From CAYYRI01 sp964474185 (GTDB taxonomy: Bacteria; Patescibacteriota; Minisyncoccia; Minisyncoccales; RBG-13-42-11): a stretch of 10,162 bases of DNA. Shown here piece by piece: positions 1 through 6,975 of the stretch (position 1 is its first letter; each line of letters begins with the position of its first letter). The notes under the pieces are model-generated. The model saw nothing but the letters and a program-made list of their open reading frames with translations. It did no database searches and was not told the origin of the DNA. The DNA lies in contig CAYYRI010000015.1 in NCBI GenBank assembly GCA_964474185.1, forward strand, positions 1 to 10,162, written 5' to 3'. The position numbers and the translations under genes were made by a program.

Positions 1-81
1 AGGATAAAGGGCCGGAGATATTACCAATTCACCGCCATTGACTGCGCTACCAGATCAAATAAGTGAATACACTAAAAAACA

Positions 82-354
82 TCATCCCTCCTTTAATGCC
101 TGATTTAAGGCAAATTCAATTGCCTTTTTTAGCCCGGGTTGTGGTTCTGGAAATTTAAACAGAAATTCGGTCTGCCAGGAGCCCATTTCTTTAATTTCGC
201 ACCACGATGAATTAAGCCCCTCATTTCCAATTATCCCAACTAAATATGTTTCGGCAAACCTGAGTACTTTATCCGCTTTTTTCTTTTCTAAAAGCGGTAT
301 TGTGGCAGAAAACTCTCTATCTGAAAGTTCTAAAACCCACACTTTAGAATTCAT
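82..354 (-). CDS. Hypothetical 90-residue protein
   Basis: I do not recognise this family. The protein begins MNSKVWVLELSDREFSATIP, has a charged KKKADKV stretch, a WCEIKEMGSWQTEFLFKFPE segment with alternating aromatic residues suggestive of beta strands, and an amphipathic C-terminal helix (LKKAIEFALNQALKEG). There is no signal peptide, membrane segment or metal motif; it has one Cys and three Trp. A clear Shine-Dalgarno sequence and a plausible private promoter support it as a real gene separate from the gatB operon. The TGA stop overlaps an ATG preceded by AGGAGG. Confidence 0.65.
   Translation of the reverse strand: MNSKVWVLELSDREFSATIPLLEKKKADKVLRFAETYLVGIIGNEGLNSSWCEIKEMGSWQTEFLFKFPEPQPGLKKAIEFALNQALKEG
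87..92 (-). promoter_or_regulatory. Perfect AGGAGG at the end of the 90-aa gene
   Basis: AGGAGG on the minus strand is followed by GATGATG, so the second ATG (82-80) is 4 bases downstream and overlaps the TGA stop. That reading frame closes after 11 codons (TAG at 49-47), so it may be a leader peptide, the remnant of a lost downstream gene, or chance. Bases 1-81 otherwise hold nothing I can support. Confidence 0.3.
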
Positions 355-358
355 TTTT

Positions 359-364
359 CTCCTT
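359..364 (-). promoter_or_regulatory. Ribosome binding site of the 90-aa gene
   Basis: The minus strand reads AAAGGAGAAAAATG: a GGAG core 4 bases before the ATG at 354. It supports this start, and it stands out because most genes in the window lack such a site. Confidence 0.65.
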
Positions 365-412
365 TCTTTCGCACTCTCCTTTTTGTAAAGGTGCTATTTT
401 ATTTGATTTATT

Positions 413-441
413 ATTTTAATACTTTATTTAGTTTTTGTCAA
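413..441 (-). promoter_or_regulatory. Candidate sigma-70-type promoter for the 90-aa gene
   Basis: On the minus strand TTGACA (441-436) is followed by exactly 17 bases and TAAAAT (418-413). The -35 is formed by the Leu-Thr codons near the end of gatB. The start would be near 406, giving a leader of about 50 bases. The geometry is ideal, but AT-rich DNA yields such matches by chance. Confidence 0.5.
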
Positions 442-1920
442 GGTTTTGCGTAAAATATCTCTAACTAGTTGTGGATTGGCTTTTCCTTTTGTCTGAGCCA
501 TTATTTGACCGATTAAATATTGAAAAGCATTAGCTTTTCCCAATTCATAATCTTTAACTGCTTTTGGATTTTTAGAAATTACTTCTTTAATGATTTTTTC
601 AATCTCAGCTTCATCAGTAATTTGAACTAATCCTTTTTCTTCGATAATTTGGGAAGGATCGGCTCCGTTTTTGAACATCTCAGCCAACACCTGTTTGGCA
701 ATCTTGCTAGAAATCGTATCTTCCTGAATCAAAGTAATAAATTCTGCGAAGTTCTCCGGCGTAATCAAAAATCTGTTGTTTGCAACCGGATTTACTTTTA
801 AAAGGCCCTGTAGGTCGGAAATCAAATAATTTGCGGCTAACTTTATTAATTTGAAAAGTTTTTCTTTGGGAAGATTAGAACCAAATTCCGAAACCACCTT
901 TTCAAAATATTCTCCCAAATCTTTGTTGTAAACAAAAATCTCAATGTTTCTTTCGGCCAATCCGTACTCTCGCGCCAACCTTTCTCTCCTTTCCTGAGGA
1001 AGCTCGGGAATTTCAGCCCGGATTTCATCGATCTCCTTTTTTGCAAAATGAATCGGAGGAAGGTCAGGTTCGGGAAAATACCTGTAATCATGAGCTTCCT
1101 CTTTTTCTCTTTGAGAAAAGGTTTCACCTTTCATATCGTCCCATCCCCGCGTTTCTTGAGTGACTTTCTCTCCCCTTTCCAAAACTTCCGTCTGTCTCTG
1201 AATTTCATAATTAATCCCCCGCTCCACCGCCTTAAATGAATTAAGGTTTTTAATTTCTACTTTTGTGCCCAATTTTTTATCGGCAGAAAGAGAAATATTA
1301 ACTTCAACCCGCATCTGCCCTTTTTCCATATCGGCATCGGAAACATCAAGATAATGCATGATCAGATGCAATTTTTCGGCGAATCTTTTTGCTTCTTCCG
1401 CCGAAGCGATGTCGGGTTCGGTTACCAGCTCCATAAGGGGGATTCCCGCCCGATTGAAATCAACCAGGGAAAAATCGGCTCCTTCGGGGTGGATCAACTT
1501 ACCCGTATCTTCTTCCAAATGGACCCTGGTAATCCTGATGGTTCGGCTTTTCTCACCATCAGCCCTGAGCACTGTCGAAGGGCTGATTTTCTTGCCGTCT
1601 AATTCAAGGAAACCCCCGAGGCACAAAGGCTTGTCGTATTGGCTTATCTGATAACCCTTGGGTAAATCGGGATAAAAGTAGTTTTTTCTGTCAAATTTTG
1701 AATATTCGGGGATTTGGCAATTAAGGGCCAAACCGGTTTTAACAACTTTTCTTATCGCCTCTTCGTTGATAAAGGGGAGGCTTCCCGGTTGGGCGGTGCA
1801 CACGGGACAAATATTCACATTTGGGAGGCGCTCATCCGGATCATTGGAACAATTGCAAAACATTTTGCTTTTTGTTTTCAGTTCGATATGAATTTCGAGA
1901 CCGATGGTTGGTTTATACAT
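424..1920 (-). CDS. gatB: Aspartyl/glutamyl-tRNA amidotransferase subunit B
   Basis: A 498-residue kinase/tRNA-recognition subunit of GatCAB, which converts misacylated Glu-tRNA(Gln) or Asp-tRNA(Asn) to the amide form. Seen: PTIGLEIHIELKTKSKMF (4-21), four zinc-site cysteines C22, C24, C38 and C41, DRKNYFYPDLPKGYQISQYD, HLEEDTGKLIH, DFNRAGIPLMELVTEPD, MRVEVNISL, VEIKNLNSFKAVERGINYE and HDYRYFPEPDLPP. The YqeY-like C-terminal tail ends PQLVRDILRKTLTKTK. Length and motifs are complete, so it should be functional; gatA and gatC are not in this window. The last codons double as the -35 element of a promoter for the next gene. Confidence 0.97.
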   Translation of the reverse strand: MYKPTIGLEIHIELKTKSKMFCNCSNDPDERLPNVNICPVCTAQPGSLPFINEEAIRKVVKTGLALNCQIPEYSKFDRKNYFYPDLPKGYQISQYDKPLCLGGFLELDGKKISPSTVLRADGEKSRTIRITRVHLEEDTGKLIHPEGADFSLVDFNRAGIPLMELVTEPDIASAEEAKRFAEKLHLIMHYLDVSDADMEKGQMRVEVNISLSADKKLGTKVEIKNLNSFKAVERGINYEIQRQTEVLERGEKVTQETRGWDDMKGETFSQREKEEAHDYRYFPEPDLPPIHFAKKEIDEIRAEIPELPQERRERLAREYGLAERNIEIFVYNKDLGEYFEKVVSEFGSNLPKEKLFKLIKLAANYLISDLQGLLKVNPVANNRFLITPENFAEFITLIQEDTISSKIAKQVLAEMFKNGADPSQIIEEKGLVQITDEAEIEKIIKEVISKNPKAVKDYELGKANAFQYLIGQIMAQTKGKANPQLVRDILRKTLTKTK

Positions 1921-1924
1921 AACA

Positions 1925-2620
1925 TTATTCCGTTATTCTGCCGTCTTCCGATTTTTGATTATCCCGACCCGTATATTCATCAACTATTTCAACGCCGCTG
2001 CTTGTACCGATGATATCGGCGCCGGCCCCAACCATCATTTCCAAATCGGCTAAGGTTCTAATAGAGCCCGCGGCTTTTACTAAAATTCCGGGAGCAGACT
2101 TCCGCATTATTTTCACGTGTTTTGCTTTTTCCGGCAATTCGACATGATCCAAGGGATCGTTTATCGTGGCGGTTTTAACACAGATGGCTCCCGACTCTTT
2201 TACAATTTCCGAGGCTTTTTTTATTTCTTCGTCGGTCAAGTAGCCCGAACCGATGATCACTTTAGTGGGCAGAATACTGCAAATTTCTTTTAAATCATTT
2301 AAAACTTCGCCGTATTTTCCATTTTTGAAATCATCAATTTTCATCACCACATCGACTTCGTCCGAACCATCAAGCTTGGCCTTTTCAACCATTTTTATCC
2401 TCTCTTTATGGGGGCTCGCACCCGTCGGTTCGTCGATCAAAGTGGTGACTTTAACACCCGTACCCGAAAGCACCTCTTTTGCCGTTTTAGTATGCTCCGG
2501 GAAAACGCAAAACCCCCGGAAGCCGTAGTTTTTCGCTTCTTCTGCGACTTTTTTTATTTCGTCGCCGTCCGCACCCTTTTTTAAATATGTTTGGTCAATC
2601 CGTTTTGCGATATTATCCAT
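1925..2620 (-). CDS. deoC: Deoxyribose-phosphate aldolase
   Basis: A 231-residue TIM-barrel class I aldolase that cleaves 2-deoxyribose-5-phosphate to glyceraldehyde-3-phosphate and acetaldehyde. Seen: RIDQTYLKKGAD (7-18), EVDVVMKIDDFKNGKY with Asp at about 90, the Schiff-base Lys at about 149 in ICVKTATIND, and the second active-site Lys at about 182 in ILVKAAGSIRTL, then GADIIGTSSG for phosphate. All three catalytic residues are present. IIGSGYLTDEEI replaces the common IIETGLLTDEEI. The start overlaps the end of folD by 8 bp and gatB follows by 4 bp. In this operon it would recycle surplus deoxyribose phosphate or let the cell use scavenged deoxynucleosides. Confidence 0.94.
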   Translation of the reverse strand: MDNIAKRIDQTYLKKGADGDEIKKVAEEAKNYGFRGFCVFPEHTKTAKEVLSGTGVKVTTLIDEPTGASPHKERIKMVEKAKLDGSDEVDVVMKIDDFKNGKYGEVLNDLKEICSILPTKVIIGSGYLTDEEIKKASEIVKESGAICVKTATINDPLDHVELPEKAKHVKIMRKSAPGILVKAAGSIRTLADLEMMVGAGADIIGTSSGVEIVDEYTGRDNQKSEDGRITE

Positions 2621-3416
2621 GTTTATTTGCCGCTAAGTATACGTTTTTTAACAACAGGGCGACCGTTAAAGGGCCTGTGCCCCCGGGAACCGGAGTCAGA
2701 AAAGCGGCTTTTCCAGATACGCTTTTTCTGTCTACGTCGCCAACCGTTTTTTTATTTCTGGTCACCGTAATTCCGCCGTCAATTAAAATAACTCCCCTCT
2801 TTATTATGTTTCCTTTTATAAAATTGGGCGTACCCAAAACGGTGATAACAACGTCTGCTTTATTAATTTTATTCGGAGAAAAATTTTTTCTCAGAACGCA
2901 TTCTGCTCTTATATCTTCTTTTTTCAGGAAAAATCTCAGGCGGTTGCCAAAAATATCCGAATTAACCAAAGCTAAAATTTTTTTGCCTTTTATATCTTTC
3001 GTTGAATTTTTCAGGGCGATTAAAAGAGCGGAAATAAAGGGAGAAGAAAAAGACGACTTCTTGCCGAATCCATCAACATCTTTTAATGGAGAAACCGCTC
3101 CGACAATTTTTTCCGGACTGAAACCTTTGGGAAGAGGCAGTTGAACGATGATCCCCTGTACCGATTTATCGTCATTCAGGCTTTTAATTTTCCGGATAAT
3201 TTCTTTTTCCGGAACGTCTTCCTTGAACTTATAAAGCAAAACTTCGATTCCGATTTCCCTTGCAGCCCTTTTTTTATTTCTGATGAATAATTCTGAAGAT
3301 TTATCCTCGCCCGCCAGGATTACGGCTAATTTCGGCCTGACCTTCAATCTATCTGTCTTTTTTTTCAAATCCGATAAAATTTTATCAGCAATTTTTTTAC
3401 CATTGAAAATCACCAT
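2613..3416 (-). CDS. folD: Divergent methylenetetrahydrofolate dehydrogenase/cyclohydrolase
   Basis: 267 residues, shorter than the usual 280-300. FolD interconverts 5,10-methylene-, methenyl- and 10-formyl-tetrahydrofolate with NADP(H). Seen: FNGKKIADKIL at the start, SELFIRNKKRAAREIG (41-56) with the catalytic Lys at about 48, GIIVQLPLPKG (88-98), DVDGF (113-117), DGGI and TPVPGGTGPLTVALLLKN (241-258). Differences: the active-site Tyr before the Lys is Phe44. The segment after DVDGF is about ten residues shorter than in E. coli and runs straight to SSFSSPFISALL. The GRSxIVGxP cofactor motif is replaced by VNSDIFGNRL. The start at 3416 (ATG) is chosen over a TTG at 3437 because MVIFNGKKIAD is the family N-terminus. 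It overlaps glyA by 20 bp and deoC by 8 bp. Membership is secure; dehydrogenase activity is less so. Confidence 0.9.
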   Translation of the reverse strand: MVIFNGKKIADKILSDLKKKTDRLKVRPKLAVILAGEDKSSELFIRNKKRAAREIGIEVLLYKFKEDVPEKEIIRKIKSLNDDKSVQGIIVQLPLPKGFSPEKIVGAVSPLKDVDGFGKKSSFSSPFISALLIALKNSTKDIKGKKILALVNSDIFGNRLRFFLKKEDIRAECVLRKNFSPNKINKADVVITVLGTPNFIKGNIIKRGVILIDGGITVTRNKKTVGDVDRKSVSGKAAFLTPVPGGTGPLTVALLLKNVYLAANKHG

Positions 3417-4671
3417 AGATTGGAAATTTTTTGACAATTTCTTTTACTCTCTTCTTAATCTTGTTTTTAATCCGCGCGTTATCGATATTTTTTATCAGAG
3501 ATACGATCAAACGGACTATCTCTCTTGATTCTTTTTCTTTCATCCCCCTGGTAGTTATCGCCGGACTTCCCAATCTGATGCCCGAAGGATTAAAAGGAGG
3601 CCTTTTATCAAAAGGGATGGCGTTGCGGTTGACGTAAATGCCGACTCTGTCCAGTTTATCCTGAATTCTTTTTGAATCCAATCCGAAAGGAGAAATATCA
3701 ATCACCATCAAATGGTTATCCGTTCCCCCCGAAACCACCCTCACTCCCTGCTTTTGAAATTCATCGGCCATAGCCGAGGCATTCAGAATAATCTGTTTCT
3801 GGTATTTTTTGAAAGAAGGACTCATCGCTTCCAAAAAACAGACGGCTTTTGCCGCAACAACGTGGTCCAAAGGCCCGCCCTGCATTCCGGGGAAAACGGC
3901 TCTGTCAATTTTTTGGGCCAAGTTCCATTTTCCTTTAGGGTCCAATCTGTCTTCAATCTTGCATAAAATTAATCCTCCTCTCGGTCCTCTCAAGGTTTTA
4001 TGGGTGGTGGTTGTCACAACATCGCAATAAGGAAAAGGATGAGGATGGACTCCGGTAACCACCAAACCCGCGATGTGGGCGATGTCCGCCATCAAATAAG
4101 CATTGACTTTATCCGCAATTTTGCGGAAATTTTTGAAATCAAGGGTTCTTGAATAAGCCGTGGTGCTGATAATAATCAATTTCGGTTTGAATTTCAGGGC
4201 CGTTTTTTCCACTTCTTTCAAATCCACTTTTTCCGTCTTGGGATCAACTCCGTAATGAGCGAATTTGTACAATTTTCCCGAAAAATTGACCGGGGATCCG
4301 TGAGTCAGATGGCCGCCGGCCGACAAATCAATTCCCAGTATTTTATCCCTGTAATTCAGCAATGCCAAATAAACCGCGGCATTTGCCTGGGAGCCCGAAT
4401 GCGGCTGAACGTTGGCATGTTCTGCGCGAAACAGTTTTTTAGCTCTTTCTATGGCCAAAGTTTCAATTTCATCGATAAATTCATTGCCGCCGTAATATCT
4501 TTTATAGGGATACCCTTCGGAATACTTATTGCTTAAAGGCGTCCCCATGGCGGAGATTACGGCGGGGCTGGCGTAGTTTTCCGAAGGAATTAAAACCAAA
4601 CCCTCTTTCTGGCGTTCTATTTCTTTCTTAATCAAATTGTAGATTTTGGGGTCGGTTTTTGATAATTTCAT
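3397..4671 (-). CDS. glyA: Serine hydroxymethyltransferase
   Basis: A 424-residue PLP enzyme converting serine and tetrahydrofolate to glycine and 5,10-methylene-tetrahydrofolate, the one-carbon donor for dTMP. Seen: PSENYASPAVISAMGTPLSN (29-48), YSEGYPYKRYYGG, NVQPHSGSQANAAV, GGHLTHG, MADIAHIAGLV and TTTTHKTLRGPRGG with the PLP-binding Lys at about 225. The length is normal. The start at 4671 (MKLSKTDPKIYNLI) directly follows repeat copy A. The 3' end overlaps folD by 20 bp. Its place between the dUTPase-like gene and folD makes supply of methylene-tetrahydrofolate to ThyX its evident context. Confidence 0.97.
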   Translation of the reverse strand: MKLSKTDPKIYNLIKKEIERQKEGLVLIPSENYASPAVISAMGTPLSNKYSEGYPYKRYYGGNEFIDEIETLAIERAKKLFRAEHANVQPHSGSQANAAVYLALLNYRDKILGIDLSAGGHLTHGSPVNFSGKLYKFAHYGVDPKTEKVDLKEVEKTALKFKPKLIIISTTAYSRTLDFKNFRKIADKVNAYLMADIAHIAGLVVTGVHPHPFPYCDVVTTTTHKTLRGPRGGLILCKIEDRLDPKGKWNLAQKIDRAVFPGMQGGPLDHVVAAKAVCFLEAMSPSFKKYQKQIILNASAMADEFQKQGVRVVSGGTDNHLMVIDISPFGLDSKRIQDKLDRVGIYVNRNAIPFDKRPPFNPSGIRLGSPAITTRGMKEKESREIVRLIVSLIKNIDNARIKNKIKKRVKEIVKKFPIYGDFQW

Positions 4672-4673
4672 AT

Positions 4674-4730
4674 AGCAAGCTTTCGCTCTGCGAAAGCGCA
4701 GATGGAAAAGAGGATTTATCCTCTTTGACT
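4674..4730 (-). repeat. Paired-hairpin repeat, copy A
   Basis: On the minus strand: GTCAAAGAGGATAAATCCTC (hairpin 1, 8-bp stem 4707-4714 with 4719-4726, loop UAAA), linker TTCCATCTGC, hairpin 2 GCTTTCGC/GCGAAAGC (4679-4686 with 4690-4697, loop of three), then TTGCTA. It fills the spacer between the dut-like stop and the glyA ATG almost completely and leaves no Shine-Dalgarno sequence for glyA. It matches copy B at the hairpin 1 loop and flanks and is the most diverged of the three in the linker and tail. Confidence 0.7.
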
Positions 4731-4732
4731 TA

Positions 4733-5272
4733 TTAAACCTGTTTTTCTTTTTTATTTGTTGTTACCCTGCCGCCTTGCCATTGCCCTCGATATAAATTAG
4801 ATTCTCCTTCAACCTGAAAGAACATTATATGGACAACTCTGGCGCCCATTTCCAGTTTAAATTTCTCCTCTCGGAAATTATAAATTCCCATTGTCAGGCC
4901 TCCCTTGTAGCCCGGCGGTGTCTGGCCGCCGAAAATATAGACGCCAGATCTGAATAAAGTGGAGCGCGGCGTCATTATGGCCAAAAGATCTTCCGGCATA
5001 TTCACCTGCTCAATCGTTTTCATCGCGTAATAAGTGCGAGGCTGGAGTTCTATTTTGACGGTTTTTCCATTTTCATATTTGGCAACTAATTCCATTTCCG
5101 GCGTCTCTCTTTCCTCCACTCCCAGAAAACCCCTGCCTTTTATTCCGTACAGCTCCCCTATTCTTAAATCGAATCCGGCGCCTTCCGGATTTTTTAATTC
5201 CCTTTCCGAAAGATTTTCAACCAATTTATTTTCCTCAACCAATTTTAACAACTCTTTAACTCCAATTATCAT
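4733..5272 (-). CDS. DCD/dUTPase-fold protein, possible dUTPase with altered active site
   Basis: 179 residues. Fold signatures: GAGFDLRIGELYG (31-43), MTPRSTLFRSGVYI (100-113, matching the RSS motif), QTPPGYKGGLTMGIYNF (117-133), LEMGARVVHIMFF and a C-terminal YRGQWQGGRV resembling the nucleotide-closing tail of archaeal dUTPase-like DCD proteins. The Glu used for deamination (in LEL-N of Dcd) is Gly129, so it should not be a dCTP deaminase. The Asp of the DPGW motif is also replaced (Pro119). Position after dcd and thyX suggests dUTP to dUMP hydrolysis, but both acidic residues are missing, so the function is open. The ATG at 5272 has an AGGAAG 8 bases upstream, one of the few Shine-Dalgarno-like signals here. 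Confidence 0.75.
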   Translation of the reverse strand: MIIGVKELLKLVEENKLVENLSERELKNPEGAGFDLRIGELYGIKGRGFLGVEERETPEMELVAKYENGKTVKIELQPRTYYAMKTIEQVNMPEDLLAIMTPRSTLFRSGVYIFGGQTPPGYKGGLTMGIYNFREEKFKLEMGARVVHIMFFQVEGESNLYRGQWQGGRVTTNKKEKQV

Positions 5273-5310
5273 TTTACTATCTTCCTAAATGATTTAAATT
5301 TTTTTCAAAT

Positions 5311-5361
5311 ACCGAGTCCCGCGCAGCGGGACGAAGGTGAAGAAGAGATTTATCTCTTCGA
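5311..5361 (-). repeat. Paired-hairpin repeat, copy B
   Basis: On the minus strand: TCGAAGAGATAAATCTCTTC (hairpin 1, 7-bp stem 5342-5348 with 5353-5359, loop UAAA), linker TTCACCTTC, hairpin 2 GTCCCGC/GCGGGAC (5316-5322 with 5326-5332, loop of three), then CTCGGT. It overlaps the last four codons of the ThyX-like gene, and the TAA stop falls in the loop of hairpin 1. The remaining spacer down to the dut-like start is AT-rich. Confidence 0.75.
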
Positions 5362-6975
5362 CCCCAAATTTTTCAGATTTTTTTCAAATTGTTTTTGCAG
5401 CTCTTCTTTCATTTCCTGATGGAACTTCTCATTGTAATTTCTGACGGCCGGCAAAATCAGACCGCAACTTTTTTCTTCGGGGCAAAACCCGATGATATGA
5501 CATTTCGGCCCGACCAATTCACCCAGGAAACCTGCACCTTTTTTCCTTAAAATCTCTTTAATCTGGATTATTTCTCTCCAGCTATTCCTGTGTATTTCTT
5601 CTTCAGCAGTCTTGCAAAGCCTTAAAGGATAATAACCCGTCAAGAAATTATACAAATCATACTCCTGTAGAATATCAATTTTTACGGCTCGGGGAATCAA
5701 AAAAACGGCTTCTCTGGGCTTGATGCCTAAACCAAGAAGAGTTCTGTAAGCCTTAAACGCATTCGAAGCGACCGAAAGATATTTTGCAAGATACTCTCTG
5801 TTTCCTTTGATCGAAGGGGGTATGGAAAAAACTTCTTCTATCTCTCGAGCGATGGCGAAGAGGGAAGAAGACTTGTCTTCTTCGCCCCTTTTTATCTGTT
5901 TTTCAAATTTTTTGAATATTTTTGCCGCCCGATCCGTACAATAATACAATGATTCTATTATCTGGCGGCAGGTTCTGTGCCTTTTTTTCTCCGTCCAAAT
6001 GCAAATGGGAACGGAGGAAAGAGTTTTAAAAGATAAGCTGGAATTGTAATCGCGAAAAATCTCCTGATATAAACCTAAAAGATTAAGCCATTCTTTTTTA
6101 ATTTGCTTCGGGGAGTTAAAAACCGCTTCCCTTTTTTGTTTAAATTCTTTCAGTTTTTTTCTTAACCCTTCCGCTGCCAGAATTTCGGCGGATATTATTT
6201 TCGCCCCCTTTGCCAGTTTTTCTTTCTTCACCAATTCCCTGACGAGGTTTGATTTCGCGGGGTCTTTAAAAATATTGGGATAAGGATAAATGTTCCGGGG
6301 CGCCGCTTCCCTCGTGGCAAAAAGCAAGTCTATGCCCAAATCTTTAGACTTCTTTTCAATTTCCTTAAGCAGAAGGCCTATTTCTTCCGGCATCCATTCT
6401 TTTTCCGCTTCGTATTCCCTTTTCACCCCGACAATCGATTCGACGGGCAGCTGGATTATGCCTGTTCCATATATGCCTTGCTGTAAAATTTTGCGCGCCT
6501 CGTCTTTGCTGATGCCCTTTGCCAGGAAATAATTATGCAGTCTGATATTTTCTTCCGAAGCCCGCCGATAAATATCTCTCGCTTTTTTATTGCCGTAAAT
6601 TCCTTTGGTATATACTATGTCTTTTTCCGTGGTATTCGTCCGGCGCCCGGAAGAAACCAGAGAAGAAGAAAAATAAAGCCCGGTCAGGGCCCAATCTATA
6701 AATTTGCTCCCTTCGTAAGTGATGGAAATAACCGGAGTGGTGGCGATCGAAGCGTGGCCTCTTAAAGAAGAACGCAGCAGAATAGTCTTAACTTTATCTT
6801 CAACTTTTTGCCCCTTTTTGAGAGTTTCTTTGACTAAATCGTTAACCGATTTTCCTTTAAAAGTCAAAAGGGCGGAAAATGCGGCAATTTGCTGGGGATT
6901 TAAAACTCCTGTCTTGTCCTTCAAAACAGGAGTAATTCCTAAAAATTTTACCTTGAGATTCTTGGTTAATAACAT
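5350..6975 (-). CDS. thyX: Tandem-domain ThyX-like protein (predicted flavin-dependent thymidylate synthase)
   Basis: 541 residues, about twice a typical ThyX, and read as two ThyX-like halves. The N-half (about 60-235) has GHASIATTPVISITYEGSKF and FSSSLVSSGRRT (102-113), where the usual RHR is lost but the Ser/Arg end is kept, then GISKDEARKIL and IYGTGIIQLPVES. The C-half (about 310-475) has KKRHRTCRQIIESLYY (330-345), which keeps RHR, the second Ser and the final Tyr of RHRxxSxNExSxRY but has Arg, Ile, Ile and Tyr at other signature positions. It continues with LGIKPREAVFLIPRA and YYPLRLCKTAEEEIHR. A Cys/His cluster (C492, H493, C498, C504) near the C-terminus could bind metal. The expected reaction is dUMP to dTMP with methylene-tetrahydrofolate, FAD and NADPH. 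Fold assignment is likely; activity is inferred from context. The stop codon lies in hairpin 1 of repeat B. Confidence 0.8.
   Translation of the reverse strand: MLLTKNLKVKFLGITPVLKDKTGVLNPQQIAAFSALLTFKGKSVNDLVKETLKKGQKVEDKVKTILLRSSLRGHASIATTPVISITYEGSKFIDWALTGLYFSSSLVSSGRRTNTTEKDIVYTKGIYGNKKARDIYRRASEENIRLHNYFLAKGISKDEARKILQQGIYGTGIIQLPVESIVGVKREYEAEKEWMPEEIGLLLKEIEKKSKDLGIDLLFATREAAPRNIYPYPNIFKDPAKSNLVRELVKKEKLAKGAKIISAEILAAEGLRKKLKEFKQKREAVFNSPKQIKKEWLNLLGLYQEIFRDYNSSLSFKTLSSVPICIWTEKKRHRTCRQIIESLYYCTDRAAKIFKKFEKQIKRGEEDKSSSLFAIAREIEEVFSIPPSIKGNREYLAKYLSVASNAFKAYRTLLGLGIKPREAVFLIPRAVKIDILQEYDLYNFLTGYYPLRLCKTAEEEIHRNSWREIIQIKEILRKKGAGFLGELVGPKCHIIGFCPEEKSCGLILPAVRNYNEKFHQEMKEELQKQFEKNLKNLGSKR

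Noticed and set aside
1..60. A tRNA-like stretch on the minus strand (GGTAGCGCAGT...)
   Set aside because: The D-arm cannot pair properly, no anticodon arm or T-arm follows, and the acceptor stem has no partner.
366..398. Possible terminator after gatB (GCACCTTT...AAGGAGAGTGC)
   Set aside because: The stem is interrupted and no T-tract follows; part of it is the purine-rich leader of the 90-aa gene.
2587..3144. A 185-codon open frame on the plus strand
   Set aside because: It is antisense to folD and deoC, which carry clear family motifs; the translation looks like an arbitrary shadow with no recognisable domain.
3417..3437. TTG start extending FolD by 7 residues
   Set aside because: FolD proteins begin near the FNGKKIA motif, and the ATG at 3416 fits; no ribosome binding site favours the TTG.
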